Positions 32,903-41,738 of a DNA stretch of 64,000 nt are shown in pieces. Origin of the DNA: Acidimicrobiia bacterium (GTDB lineage: Bacteria; Actinomycetota; Acidimicrobiia; Acidimicrobiales; SKKL01); contig JBAYRL010000005.1 of NCBI GenBank assembly GCA_041676705.1, positions 1 through 64,000 on the forward strand, written 5' to 3'. Under the pieces are notes generated by a model. That model saw only the letters and a list, made by a program, of their open reading frames with translations, had not been told where the DNA came from and did not search any database. The translations under genes were made by a program, and so were the position numbers. Within the stretch, counting starts at the first letter, position 1. Each line of letters starts with the position of its first letter.

Positions 32903-33235
32903 CTATATATTTAGTAGGTATTTGATTATGCGGGTGACCTCGGCAAGGGCAGCCTTGTCAGCGGTACCGATCTGGCCGTCGATTCTGTGCGTGGAGATTG
33001 TGCGAAGCTGCTCGCAAAGCGCCCATGACGGTTGACCCAGCCCGGTGGCCTCCCCGCTGATCGGTACATGAGTGGCCCAACCACGGTATCTAGTGGTCAA
33101 TGGAATTGTGGTCACCAAGGTGGGGATCGCTGCTATCGCGTCGTCACTGGAAATGATCAAGACCGGGCGACGACCGGCCTGCTCCGACCCGATCGCCGGG
33201 TCGGGCTTTGCCCAGAACAGCTCGCCGTATCTCAC
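32903..33235 (-). CDS. mazF: MazF/PemK-type toxin
   Basis: A 110-residue toxin of the MazF/PemK family, an mRNA endoribonuclease that halts translation. The family opening is MRYGELFWAKPDPAIGSEQAG, followed by RRPVLIISSDDA with the conserved arginine, LVTTIPLTTRYRG with the conserved threonine region, and WALCEQLRTISTHRIDGQIG. Its start overlaps the antitoxin stop by four bases. The pair sits beside the 3' end of tRNA-Leu, a typical landing site of mobile DNA. Confidence 0.92.
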   Translation of the reverse strand: MRYGELFWAKPDPAIGSEQAGRRPVLIISSDDAIAAIPTLVTTIPLTTRYRGWATHVPISGEATGLGQPSWALCEQLRTISTHRIDGQIGTADKAALAEVTRIIKYLLNI

Positions 33236-33486
33236 GTAGGGATACCGTCGTCGGACTGGTTGTCGATTGCGACCGGTCCAGCGAGCCAGGCCTCACGCTC
33301 TGCCACGTCGGCTGCTGCTTCTCCGCGCTGTGCCACATCTTGGGCGAGCTGAGCGAAAAACTCCTCACGGTCCAGCAGGTCAAGTGCTTTTTCTAGCACG
33401 GCTGCCTGGCTGAGGCGTTGGCGCTGGGCGTGCGCCTGAACTCGTTCCCGCAGGCTTGTCGGCACCTTGATCGTAGTAGCTTTCAT
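33232..33486 (-). CDS. Ribbon-helix-helix antitoxin of the MazEF pair
   Basis: An 84-residue protein opening with a ribbon-helix-helix fold (KATTIKVPTSLRERVQAHAQ, RLSQAAVLEKALDLLDREEFF). The N-terminal half binds DNA and the acidic C-terminal half (VAEREAWLAGPVAIDNQSDD) is the expected toxin-neutralising arm. Overlap with the toxin gene (ATGA) fits a classical antitoxin-first operon. An imperfect repeat GATA...TATC at 33490-33506, immediately upstream, is a possible autoregulatory site. Confidence 0.88.
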   Translation of the reverse strand: MKATTIKVPTSLRERVQAHAQRQRLSQAAVLEKALDLLDREEFFAQLAQDVAQRGEAAADVAEREAWLAGPVAIDNQSDDGIPT

Positions 33487-33541
33487 ACTGATAAGGGTAC
33501 TGTATCTATCCCAATTTTAGTGTGCCGAATGGGGCCCGAGG

Positions 33542-33631
33542 TCAGGCGCGGCCGCGGTAGCGCTGAAGGGCGGCCTCGCCGGCGCGGGCCTTGATGTCTT
33601 CGATAGAGCGTGGAGCATCGCCGCCCAGGCG
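33542..33631 (-). pseudogene. C-terminal gene scrap next to tRNA-Leu
   Basis: A 29-codon minus-strand stretch between two stops reads with good coding character (SIEDIKARAGEAALQRYRGR) and unusually high GC compared with its surroundings. It has no start codon or upstream coding part and looks like the end of a lost gene. Function is unrecognised; the short length makes this tentative. Confidence 0.4.
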
Positions 33632-33658
33632 TCACGCTGAGGGGCTACTTCCACAGAG

Positions 33659-33742
33659 TGCGGGAGGGGGGACTTGAACCCCCACGTCCTTTCGGACACA
33701 GGAACCTGAATCCTGCGCGTCTACCAATTCCGCCACTCCCGC
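33659..33742 (-). tRNA. tRNA-Leu (anticodon CAG)
   Basis: Minus-strand cloverleaf with acceptor GCGGGAG/CTCCCGC, discriminator A, anticodon stem CAGGA/TCCTG with loop TTCAGGT (anticodon CAG), a long variable arm and T-loop TTCAAGT. No encoded CCA. Its 3' end faces the toxin-antitoxin region. Confidence 0.97.
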
Positions 33743-33836
33743 GAGTGGTGCTCGGCCATGCTACCGCGGTTTCGTTTCTCGGTTGTAACCACAACGTGAA
33801 TCACACGGTGTCACAGCTACATGCAACACTAGAGCT

Positions 33837-34496
33837 ATGGCCTTAGGAGGATTTGAGCGAAGACTGGAACGACTTGTTGAGGGAACCTTCGCCCGAGCAT
33901 TCCGGTCTGGTCTAAGCCCACTTGAATTAGCCAGGCGCATCACCCGAGTGATGGATACCAGCCGTTCGGTTGGAGTTCGAGGCCGTAAGGTTGTGCCCAA
34001 CGATTTTCTGGTTCGACTTTCACCTGAAGATCACGCCCAGTTTGCAGGAGTAGAAGACGCCTTGATCCGAGAACTGTGCGATGCCGCCCGAGAACACGCC
34101 CGTGATGAGCAATACAACTTTATGGGGCCAATTTCGGTATCCATTACCGTCGATGAAAAGCGTCGACGCGGTAACTTCGATGTGAAAGGCCACTTCCAAG
34201 AAGGTGTCGGTGGTGCTGGTGCAGGCACCTTGGCTTTACCAACCGGCGAGAGCGTGCCCCTTGGCGAGTACGTGGTAACCATTGGGCGGGTACCCGAGAG
34301 CACCATTGTGCTAGCCGACCCGAACGTAAGCCGTAATCACGCTGAAATACGTCCCCACGCCGATGGCCAGATGGTGATCGACTTGGGTTCTACCAACGGC
34401 ACCCTGGTTAATGGCATCAAAATTACTAACCACGAACTTGTTGATGGCGATGAACTGCGTTTTGGTAACACCACCATGACCTACTACGCCTACTGA
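33837..34496 (+). CDS. fhaA: FhaA-like FHA-domain protein
   Basis: A 219-residue protein with the two domains of mycobacterial FhaA. Residues 1-about 120 are the DUF3662 region (GGFERRLERLVEGTFARAFR, SPLELARRITRVMDTSR), and residues 140-219 an FHA domain that binds phosphothreonine (TIGRVPESTIVLADPNVSRNHAEI, IDLGSTNGTLVNG). The long proline-rich linker of mycobacterial FhaA is reduced to a short glycine-rich stretch. It opens the cluster of FhaB, PP2C, RodA, PbpA and PknB and should dock PknB-phosphorylated partners during wall synthesis. Confidence 0.92.
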   Translation: MALGGFERRLERLVEGTFARAFRSGLSPLELARRITRVMDTSRSVGVRGRKVVPNDFLVRLSPEDHAQFAGVEDALIRELCDAAREHARDEQYNFMGPISVSITVDEKRRRGNFDVKGHFQEGVGGAGAGTLALPTGESVPLGEYVVTIGRVPESTIVLADPNVSRNHAEIRPHADGQMVIDLGSTNGTLVNGIKITNHELVDGDELRFGNTTMTYYAY

Positions 34497-34590
34497 GCCC
34501 GGCGCGACACGCGGCAAGACCCCCAGCACTAGCAACGACTGGCAGCTACTGACCAAACTTGGCTCGACGAGCGATTAAGCTCGCGCAATA

Positions 34591-35061
34591 GTGTCCGATC
34601 CTCTGCTCAAGATCCTGAATCTATGTCTGCTGGCCCTGCTGTATTTGTTCTTCGCTCGGGTACTGCAGGCGGTGTGGGCTGAAGTTGCCGGTCCGCGAGT
34701 GGCTAAGACCCGGGCACGCGCTGCCAAAGCGGCGCCAGCGCCCCGTCAGAAACGGCGCCGTGCGCAACCGGCTCCGATTTCGATGTTAAGAATTGTGGAA
34801 CCAGAAACCGATCGTGGCCACACCTTTCCCTTGGCTGATGAAATGACTTTGGGCCGTGCCGCAGGCTGCCAAATCACGCTGGAAGACACCTTTGTTTCCC
34901 AAATTCACGCCCGCATTTTTCGTCGTGACGGCCAATTTTTCGTTGAAGATTTGGGTTCCACCAATGGCACCTACCTCAACCGTGTTCGGGTTGCTGGCCC
35001 GATGGTCATGTCGCCGGGTGATTTAGTTCAGGTCGGCTCGGTCGTGATGGAACTCGCATGA
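34591..35061 (+). CDS. fhaB: FhaB-like membrane FHA protein
   Basis: A 156-residue protein that starts at GTG 34591. Residues 5-25 form a membrane helix (LLKILNLCLLALLYLFFARVL), followed by a basic linker (KTRARAAKAAPAPRQKRRRAQ) and an FHA domain with TLGRAAGCQITLEDTFVSQIHARI and LGSTNGTYLN. This is the layout of FhaB/FipA, which links the phosphorylation state of PknB to division proteins. It overlaps the PP2C phosphatase gene by four bases. Confidence 0.93.
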   Translation: MSDPLLKILNLCLLALLYLFFARVLQAVWAEVAGPRVAKTRARAAKAAPAPRQKRRRAQPAPISMLRIVEPETDRGHTFPLADEMTLGRAAGCQITLEDTFVSQIHARIFRRDGQFFVEDLGSTNGTYLNRVRVAGPMVMSPGDLVQVGSVVMELA

Positions 35062-36359
35062 TCCGTTTTTCGGTCGGGGCTATGAGCGACGCCGGAAAAG
35101 TTCGCACCCTTAATGAAGACTGTGCTTTTGTTAGCGAGCGCGCCGTGGCTGTTGCCGACGGCATGGGTGGCCACGAAGGCGGAGAAGTGGCTTCTTTGGT
35201 GGCTATTCAAGCCCTCTTAGACGCCATCAATGATCCCGAAATTGAAACACTTACCGATGCGGTAGCTTCGGCCAACACTGCGGTTTGGGAACGCTCAATT
35301 AAAGACAACATGCGCGGTATGGGGACCACTTTGTGCACCCTGGCTTTGGCGCAACGAAGCGAAGCAGGCGAGACAGACACTAACCCCGGCCAAGGGGTTG
35401 TGTTAGCGGCGGTCAACGTGGGTGACTCTCGTATCTATAGGCTGAGCGACGGTGAACTGGAACAAGTGTCGCGTGACCACAGCTTGGTGGAAGACCTGCT
35501 GCGTGATGGCCAAATAACCTTTGAAGAGGCTGAATCTCACCCCCAACGCAACGTCATTACCAAGGTTCTAGGCATCGGTCCGGTAATCGAGGTGGATTGG
35601 TGGGAACTCCCACCGACCGTTGGTGATCGCTATCTACTTTGTAGCGATGGGCTACACGGCGAGGTTAATGACGCCAAAATTGCGGCCACGTTGCGTCGCA
35701 TCGCCGACCCTCAAGAAGCTGCGTATGAGCTGGTGAGCCAGGCGAATTTGGCAGGAGGTCGTGACAACGTCACGGTGTTGGTCGTTGATTTAGTGGAAGG
35801 CAAAGCCCCTGAAGCACCACGCTATGAGGGCCGGGTTGTGCAGCCCGACATACCTGATTTGGCCGGTTTCTATGCCATGCCAGCTGGTTCACGACCAAGT
35901 GCTATGGGCCCGGTCTCCGACGGGCTGTCCGATGAAGTGGCGCAGCGTTCCATGTTGGCCCCAGAGGAAGAACAACCATCACGACGTCCGCGCCTGGTGA
36001 CGATGCGCACCGTGGTCTTTCTACTGTCGATCTTGGCGGTGTTCATATTCGCGGCTGGTGCGGTGGTTTGGTACGCCGGAAATGGTTATTTCATTGACAC
36101 CGACGCCGATGGAGAGGTGGTTATTTACCAGGGCCGCCCTGGCGGATTGTTATGGTTTGACCCGACTTTGGCGGAATCAACCGATCTCGCACTTGATGAA
36201 TTGACCCCAATTTTGCGAGAACAGATTGAAGCCACGCCAAGTTTTGGAACCCTTAGCGAGGCTAAGGCTTATCTGGCCAATATTGAAGACCAGCTATCGC
36301 GCTCGGGCGGCCGAACTAGTTTGAGCAGCCAAGACAACCAGAACACTGAAGGCCAATGA
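35058..36359 (+). CDS. pstP: PP2C-type Ser/Thr phosphatase PstP
   Basis: A 433-residue membrane-bound PPM/PP2C phosphatase, antagonist of PknB. The catalytic domain (1-about 240) shows metal motifs NEDCAF, VADGMGGHEGGEVAS, VNVGDSRIYRL, LCSDGLHGEV and GGRDNVTVLVVD. A linker leads to one membrane helix (TVVFLLSILAVFIFAAGAVVWY) and an extracellular domain of about 85 residues (YFIDTDADGEVVIYQGRPGG). It overlaps fhaB and the RodA gene by four bases each, consistent with a tightly coupled operon. Confidence 0.95.
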   Translation: MIRFSVGAMSDAGKVRTLNEDCAFVSERAVAVADGMGGHEGGEVASLVAIQALLDAINDPEIETLTDAVASANTAVWERSIKDNMRGMGTTLCTLALAQRSEAGETDTNPGQGVVLAAVNVGDSRIYRLSDGELEQVSRDHSLVEDLLRDGQITFEEAESHPQRNVITKVLGIGPVIEVDWWELPPTVGDRYLLCSDGLHGEVNDAKIAATLRRIADPQEAAYELVSQANLAGGRDNVTVLVVDLVEGKAPEAPRYEGRVVQPDIPDLAGFYAMPAGSRPSAMGPVSDGLSDEVAQRSMLAPEEEQPSRRPRLVTMRTVVFLLSILAVFIFAAGAVVWYAGNGYFIDTDADGEVVIYQGRPGGLLWFDPTLAESTDLALDELTPILREQIEATPSFGTLSEAKAYLANIEDQLSRSGGRTSLSSQDNQNTEGQ

Positions 36360-37684
36360 ACCTGGTGAAGATAGCCCGTCGGCGCTCGGAGCTAGGCCTA
36401 ATTGTCCTGACCGCAATTATCGTGGTGTCTGCCCATGCTTTGGTGGGTCTCGGCACTACTTCATCGCTCCCAGCTGACCTTTTTGGCTTGCTTGGCCTGG
36501 TACTAGCACTGATGGTGGTCGCCCATGTGGCGGTCCGACGTTTTGCTCCCCTTGCCGACGGCCTTTTGTTGCCCTTAGCTGGGCTATTAAACGGTTTAGG
36601 TTACGTGTTTGTGGTGCGCTTAGATGACAGTTTGGCCGCACCTCAAACCACCTGGATGGCCTTGGGCGTGGTGGCTTTCGTGGTAGTGCTTTTCGTTATT
36701 CGCGACCCTCGCGACCTGCATCGCTATCAGTACACATTCTTGCTTATTGGCCTCGGTCTACTATTGGTACCTTTTGTGCCCGGAGTTGGCTACGAAAACC
36801 TAGGGGCACGCATTTGGGCTCGGGTCGGCCCCATCACATTCCAGCCGGGTGAATTTGCCAAAGTAGCTCTCACCGTGTTTTTTGCCGCGTACTTAGTGGA
36901 ACGGCGTGAGCTCTTAGCGCTTAGCACTTTCCGGGTGGGCCGGTTGATGCTGCCCGACCCTAAACACTTAGGTCCCCTGCTCTTGGCCTGGGGCGGGGCT
37001 ATCGGCATCATGGTTTTCCAAAAAGAGCTGGGTTCTAGCCTGCTACTCTTCAGCGTTTTCTTGGTGATGGTTTGGATAGCCACCGAACGACTTTCCTACC
37101 TGGCCCTTGGTGGCACGCTGTTCTTAGGGGGTGCCTATTTCGCCTACAGCACCTTTGGTCACGTCGCGAAACGGGTAGATGTTTGGCTAAGCCCTTGGCG
37201 GCCAGAAGTTATTAGGGGTGATGCTTACCAAGTTGTACAGGCTTCTTATGCACTGGCCGAGGGTGGTCTCACCGGCTCTGGTTTAGGGCTTGGGAAACCC
37301 AACAGTATTCCTGTGGTGGAAACGGACATGATCTTCGCGGCCATTGGGGAAGAGCTAGGTCTCATTGGGGCCACCGCCATTCTTATCGGTTTCTTGTTGC
37401 TGGTGGGCACCGGGTTACGTATTGCTGTGAATGCCGACCGTCCCTTCGATAAATTGCTGGCCGTTGGTCTCTCTACTCTTTTGGGCGTGCAGGCGTTCAT
37501 CATCATCGGCGGCACGCTGCGGGTGTTGCCCCTAACTGGTATTGCACTGCCGTTTGTCGCTTATGGCGGTTCGTCGCTATTGGCCAACTATGTGGTGTTG
37601 GCGTTGCTGTTACGGGTTTCAGATGGAGTTACTAAACGTCAATTGCGTCAACTCAACCGGGGTGCTGAGGCGGCTCAGGTATGA
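36356..37684 (+). CDS. rodA: RodA/FtsW-type SEDS glycosyltransferase
   Basis: A 442-residue polytopic protein of the SEDS family, which polymerises lipid II into glycan strands. About ten to twelve membrane helices are predicted. Hallmarks are ARIWARVGPITFQPGEFAKVAL, VFQKELGSSLLLFSVFLVMVW, the loop SPWRPEVIRGDAYQVVQASYALAEGGL with GSGLGLGKPNSIPVVETDMIFAAIGEELGLIG, and ALPFVAYGGSSL. The acidic residue in the long loop of RodA proteins is provided by VVETD. It overlaps pstP and pbpA by four bases, so it pairs with the transpeptidase PbpA. Confidence 0.95.
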   Translation: MNLVKIARRRSELGLIVLTAIIVVSAHALVGLGTTSSLPADLFGLLGLVLALMVVAHVAVRRFAPLADGLLLPLAGLLNGLGYVFVVRLDDSLAAPQTTWMALGVVAFVVVLFVIRDPRDLHRYQYTFLLIGLGLLLVPFVPGVGYENLGARIWARVGPITFQPGEFAKVALTVFFAAYLVERRELLALSTFRVGRLMLPDPKHLGPLLLAWGGAIGIMVFQKELGSSLLLFSVFLVMVWIATERLSYLALGGTLFLGGAYFAYSTFGHVAKRVDVWLSPWRPEVIRGDAYQVVQASYALAEGGLTGSGLGLGKPNSIPVVETDMIFAAIGEELGLIGATAILIGFLLLVGTGLRIAVNADRPFDKLLAVGLSTLLGVQAFIIIGGTLRVLPLTGIALPFVAYGGSSLLANYVVLALLLRVSDGVTKRQLRQLNRGAEAAQV

Positions 37685-39219
37685 ACCGTCAGATTAAGCG
37701 CCTCATGTTGGCCCTAATGGGCTGTTACCTGTTGCTGTTTGCCCAGCTCAACAACATCCAGTTCTTCGGTGCGAAACGCTTAAAAGATAATCCCGACAAT
37801 AACCGTGCGATTCTGGCTAACTACAGTCGCCCTCGTGGCACGGTTTCCACCGCTGATGGTGTTGTCGTGGCCCGCTCGGTGCCAGTAGAAGGCGATTATA
37901 AACGGCTGCGCGAGTACCCCGAGGGTGAACTTTTCGCTCAGGTTTCTGGGTTCTACTCGTTCTACTTTGGTGCTGCCGGGGTGGAACAAACCTACGACGA
38001 TGACTTAGCAGGCCGAAACCTTCGCTTATCACTCGGTAACCTAACCGACCTTTTCGTCGACCGAGACCGTTCTTCGAGCGTTGTCTTAACCCTTCGCAGC
38101 GACATTCAACAAGCCGCCAGAGATGCGCTTGGCGATAGAGAAGGTTCGGTAGTGGCTCTCGACGTAGAAACAGGGGCCATCTTGGCGCTGTGGTCGTGGC
38201 CTTCTTACGACCCGAACCTAGTTAGTAGCCAAGATTACGAGGCGGCCACTGAAGCTCGGTCTTTGTATTTACTTGATGAACGCAAACCAATGCTTGGCCG
38301 TGCCTACCAAGAGCGTTATTTCCCTGGTTCCACTTTCAAAGTAGTCACGGGTATTGCCGGTTTAGAGAGCGGCTTGGTGGGCGCACAAAGCCCTTCCTAC
38401 CAGGTAGTTTCCGAGTGGACTCCACCCCTCACCACGCGCCCCATCCGCAACAACGGGCTCACCTGTGGGGGTACTTTGGCGGAAGCATTACGGGTTTCTT
38501 GCAACACTACGTTTGCGGAAATGGGTGCCATCACGCTTGGACCGAAACGCCTTATCGAAGGTGCCGAAGCCCTTGGTTTTAACCACACTCCACCCATAGA
38601 TTTGCCTCGTCCAGCTTCATCGGTTTTCCCTACTGATTTTGGCCAAGCCTTAGAAACTCCGGGAGCGGAGCGGCCAAACTCTGATGTACCCGGCACGATT
38701 TTTGAAGACACTCCATCCCTGGCGTTGGCTGCTATTGGTGGGTTCGACACTTCGGCAACTGCCTTACAAATGGCTCTGGTGGCGGCTGGTGTGGCTAACA
38801 ACGGACAAATTCCGCGGCCCCATGTGATGCGTGAAATTCGAGATTCTGACGGCAAGATCGTGCAAGAGTACTCGCCCGATGTTTGGCTGCGTGGCATGAG
38901 TCCGGCCAATTCAGTAATTATGCGCGAGGCCATGGTTGGTGTCGCAACAAGCGGCACCGCCACTTCGGTTGCTATTCCCGGCTATCGGGTGGGCGCGAAA
39001 ACCGGTACCGCGCGGGTCACAGAGACTCCGGCCCAATCACACGCCTGGATGATCGCGTTTGGTGGACCCGAAGACGGGGTGCCGGAAGTGGCGGTCGCGG
39101 TGGTGGTCTTGGCTCAGCCCGGTGCCAGTGAAACCGGTGGTGGCAGGGTGGCTGGTCCTATAGCACGAGCTGTCCTCGAGACGGCCTTGCGCCCTGGTAA
39201 CGTGGCGGAAGCGGGTTGA
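37681..39219 (+). CDS. pbpA: Class B penicillin-binding protein PbpA
   Basis: A 512-residue membrane-anchored transpeptidase that crosslinks peptidoglycan. One N-terminal membrane helix (LMLALMGCYLLLFAQLNN) precedes a pedestal domain with RGTVSTADGVVVARS, and the transpeptidase domain has S217-x-x-K220 (GSTFK), S273-C-N275 and K440-T-G442. Length and motifs match PbpA of actinobacteria, partner of the SEDS protein encoded just upstream with a four-base overlap. Confidence 0.96.
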   Translation: MNRQIKRLMLALMGCYLLLFAQLNNIQFFGAKRLKDNPDNNRAILANYSRPRGTVSTADGVVVARSVPVEGDYKRLREYPEGELFAQVSGFYSFYFGAAGVEQTYDDDLAGRNLRLSLGNLTDLFVDRDRSSSVVLTLRSDIQQAARDALGDREGSVVALDVETGAILALWSWPSYDPNLVSSQDYEAATEARSLYLLDERKPMLGRAYQERYFPGSTFKVVTGIAGLESGLVGAQSPSYQVVSEWTPPLTTRPIRNNGLTCGGTLAEALRVSCNTTFAEMGAITLGPKRLIEGAEALGFNHTPPIDLPRPASSVFPTDFGQALETPGAERPNSDVPGTIFEDTPSLALAAIGGFDTSATALQMALVAAGVANNGQIPRPHVMREIRDSDGKIVQEYSPDVWLRGMSPANSVIMREAMVGVATSGTATSVAIPGYRVGAKTGTARVTETPAQSHAWMIAFGGPEDGVPEVAVAVVVLAQPGASETGGGRVAGPIARAVLETALRPGNVAEAG

Positions 39220-39281
39220 GGTATGGAGCTATTGGTGCCGAGCTTTTTTGATACTGATCTGACGAGGGAACACTAACGAGA

Positions 39282-41243
39282 ATGTCCGACGCGGAACCCA
39301 AAATCTACAACGGTCGATACGAGCTGCATCGCTTAATCGCCCGAGGTGGAATGGCAGATGTTTTCTTGGCGCATGATCAGTTACTCGACCGTCCGGTGGC
39401 GGTGAAAGTCCTGTTCCCTCAGTTCGCTGGCGACCCGGCCTCGGTCGAGCGATTCCGTCGTGAAGCACAGGCCGCGGCAGGACTCACCCACCCCAGTATC
39501 GTTGGTGTTTACGACTGGGGTGAAGAGGGCGGCACTTATTACATCGTCATGGAATACATCGACGGTCGTAGCTTGGCTGAAATTTTGCGTTCCGAAGGCA
39601 TGCTGCATCCGAACCGAGCTGCCGATATCGCGATCGATGTCGCTGGGGCGCTTAGCTTCGCTCATCGCAATGGTGTGGTGCATCGCGACATCAAACCCGG
39701 CAACATTCTGATCACCAGCAGCGGCCAGGTGAAGGTTACCGACTTCGGGATTGCACGAGCGTTAGACCAGTCAAGCTCGGAAAGCAGTCTTACCCAGGTG
39801 GGCTCGGTAATGGGTACCGCCACCTATTTTTCTCCGGAACAAGCCCAAGGCCAGCGGGTTGATCCTCGCTCTGACCTCTATTCGTTGGGCATTGTGCTCT
39901 ATGAAATGTTGGCTAGCCGACCGCCATTTTCGGGCGATAGCGCTGTTTCTATCGCCTTCAAACAGGTTCAAGAAGCCCCGCCACCACCGAGTTCTATAAA
40001 TCCTCGAATTCCGGCTTCCATCGAAGCCATCACCATGCGGTTGTTACAGAAAGACCCGGCCAACCGTTACGCCGATGCTGAAGAGCTTCGGGGTGATTTG
40101 CGTCGTTTTCGCGAGGGTGTTCCAGTTGGTGGCGCGACCGCGGCGGTTCCTACCACCCAGCCAGCGGCTACTACTGCTATGCCGGTGGTGCCGGCTCAAG
40201 CCCGAACTGCTTACGCCACCAATTATGCTCCCGAACCAGACTACGCGGATGAAGATGAACCACCTTCTCGGACTGGCTGGTTTATAGCTGGGTTGGTGGT
40301 GCTAATCGCAGCTTTGCTGGCGTTACTGTTCATGTTCGCTGAAGCCTTGGGCTTGCGGGGTGGCGAGGATGTTGAGCAGGTAGAAGTTCCTACAGTGCTT
40401 GACCAAGACGAAGCAACCGCTATTGCCATCTTGAGGGATAAGGGTTTCGAAGAGCGGGTTGAGCGCGAGGTTAACTCCGAGGCCCCCATAGGAACCGTGT
40501 TCCGCCAAGACCCAGCCGGTGGTGCCACTGCCGATAAGGGTAGCGAGGTGACCATTTGGGTTTCAGTGGAAGACGGGGAAGCGTTTTCTATGCCCAATAT
40601 GGTGGGCTTTCGTGAGACTGATGTTATTGCCCAGCTGACTTCGCGCGGTCTGGTGTTGGCTGAGGGAGGGATAACACGTCGCAACGATGACCAGGCCCCA
40701 GCTGGTGAAGTGCTTGAACAAACTCCACCGGCCGGTGAAACGGTGCGCGCCGGCGACACGTTCACCTTGGTGATCTCCGATGGTCCTGAAGAAGTCGACG
40801 TGGTCGATGTGCGGGGGCGCAGTCTGGCCGAAGCTCGTTCGACGCTTACCGATGCCGGTTTCCAGGTGACTGACGAGGAAGAGGCTTCGACCTCGGTACC
40901 TGAAGGCCAGGTAACAAGAACTGACCCGATCGCTGGCACTCCGCTAGCGAAAGGTTCGCGAGTGGTGATTTTTGTTTCCACCGGTCCGCCGCCACCAGAA
41001 ACGGTGACAGTGCCAAATGTGGTGAATCAAACCCAAGCCACCGCCGAGTCTCAACTTATTAGTCGAGGCCTTAGTCCTCAGGTGTCATTTGATACTCATC
41101 CAAGTGTGCCGGCAGGCAATGTGATCTCGCAGGACCCTGATGCCGGAACCACGGTTGACAAAGACTCAACGGTGAAATTGGTGGTTTCTCAAGGGCCTGG
41201 GTCCACTTCTTCCACTACCAGCACTACCGAAGACAGCGAATGA
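39282..41243 (+). CDS. pknB: Ser/Thr protein kinase PknB with four PASTA domains
   Basis: A 653-residue receptor kinase. The kinase domain (about 10-280) has glycine loop IARGGMADVFLAHD, the lysine of VAVKVLF, HRDIKPGN, DFGIAR, and the activation loop SSSESSLTQVGSVMGTATYFSPEQA. A juxtamembrane linker leads to a membrane helix (WFIAGLVVLIAALLALLFMF). Four PASTA repeats of about 65 residues follow (starting at VEVPTVLD, FSMPNMVG, VDVVDVRG and VTVPNVVN), which bind peptidoglycan fragments or lipid II. It is the sensor for wall state controlling FhaA/FhaB, division and PBP activity. Confidence 0.96.
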   Translation: MSDAEPKIYNGRYELHRLIARGGMADVFLAHDQLLDRPVAVKVLFPQFAGDPASVERFRREAQAAAGLTHPSIVGVYDWGEEGGTYYIVMEYIDGRSLAEILRSEGMLHPNRAADIAIDVAGALSFAHRNGVVHRDIKPGNILITSSGQVKVTDFGIARALDQSSSESSLTQVGSVMGTATYFSPEQAQGQRVDPRSDLYSLGIVLYEMLASRPPFSGDSAVSIAFKQVQEAPPPPSSINPRIPASIEAITMRLLQKDPANRYADAEELRGDLRRFREGVPVGGATAAVPTTQPAATTAMPVVPAQARTAYATNYAPEPDYADEDEPPSRTGWFIAGLVVLIAALLALLFMFAEALGLRGGEDVEQVEVPTVLDQDEATAIAILRDKGFEERVEREVNSEAPIGTVFRQDPAGGATADKGSEVTIWVSVEDGEAFSMPNMVGFRETDVIAQLTSRGLVLAEGGITRRNDDQAPAGEVLEQTPPAGETVRAGDTFTLVISDGPEEVDVVDVRGRSLAEARSTLTDAGFQVTDEEEASTSVPEGQVTRTDPIAGTPLAKGSRVVIFVSTGPPPPETVTVPNVVNQTQATAESQLISRGLSPQVSFDTHPSVPAGNVISQDPDAGTTVDKDSTVKLVVSQGPGSTSSTTSTTEDSE

Positions 41244-41261
41244 TTAGCTTCCGGCGCACTA

Positions 41262-41288
41262 GGAAGTAGCGCTTCGGCTACCTCTTTG
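41262..41288 (+). terminator. Hairpin after pknB
   Basis: AAGTAGC-GCTTCG-GCTAC-type stem at 41264-41282 (core GTAGC 41266-41270 with GCTAC 41277-41281) extends with one mismatch to AGGAAGTAGC/GCTACCTCTT and ends in CTCTTT. An outer CCGGCGC (41251-41257) and GCGCCGG (41292-41298) can also pair. Likely 3' end of the pknB operon, upstream of crgA. Confidence 0.5.
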
Positions 41289-41317
41289 GTAGCGCCGGTG
41301 GCCTATTCTTCATTGTT

Positions 41318-41656
41318 ATGTCGAAGCCAATTAACAAAAAAGCTTCTGGTGGGCGGGTAACACCGAAAGGGACACGACCAGGCGATGCTCGTCGGCGCGC
41401 TGTTGCGGAGGACACCACTGCTTCGCACGCTCCAGCCGCCAGTACGCGTTACACGCCTCCTACGCCTGCCAACCAAAAACCCACCTTCACCGCACCTTGG
41501 GTGGTGCCAGTAATGTTTGCGTTGCTCGGTGTTGGCATTATTGTAATTGTGCTTAATTACATGGGATTGTTGCCCGGCGCAACTAGCAATTGGTACCTAA
41601 TTGTGGGCTTAGCAGCCATCCTGGGCGGTATTGTCACCGCTACTCAATTGCACTAG
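41318..41656 (+). CDS. crgA: CrgA division protein
   Basis: A 112-residue membrane protein of the CrgA family. A basic N-terminal tail (KKASGGRVTPKGTRPGDARRR) is followed by two membrane helices, PWVVPVMFALLGVGIIVIVL and NWYLIVGLAAILGGIVTATQ, separated by NYMGLLPGATSN, the most conserved family stretch. CrgA recruits septal wall-synthesis proteins to the FtsZ ring in actinobacteria. It stands directly after pknB, a conserved position in the class. Confidence 0.95.
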   Translation: MSKPINKKASGGRVTPKGTRPGDARRRAVAEDTTASHAPAASTRYTPPTPANQKPTFTAPWVVPVMFALLGVGIIVIVLNYMGLLPGATSNWYLIVGLAAILGGIVTATQLH

Positions 41657-41738
41657 CTTCGCCTGGCCTTTTGCCAATGCCGCAAGTTACAACGGTGTGA
41701 CTCTCCCCAGAGTTATCCACAGGCTGTGGAAACTGTGG

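Noticed and set aside
33517..33699. A 60-codon minus frame crossing the tRNA-Leu gene
   Set aside because: It reads through the tRNA. A different frame in the same interval gives better coding character and is listed as a gene scrap.
40241..40981. A 246-codon open frame antisense to pknB
   Set aside because: It is the shadow of the PASTA-coding region: low-complexity Ser/Thr/Pro translation, no motif, no ribosome site, and the sense strand is a clear gene.
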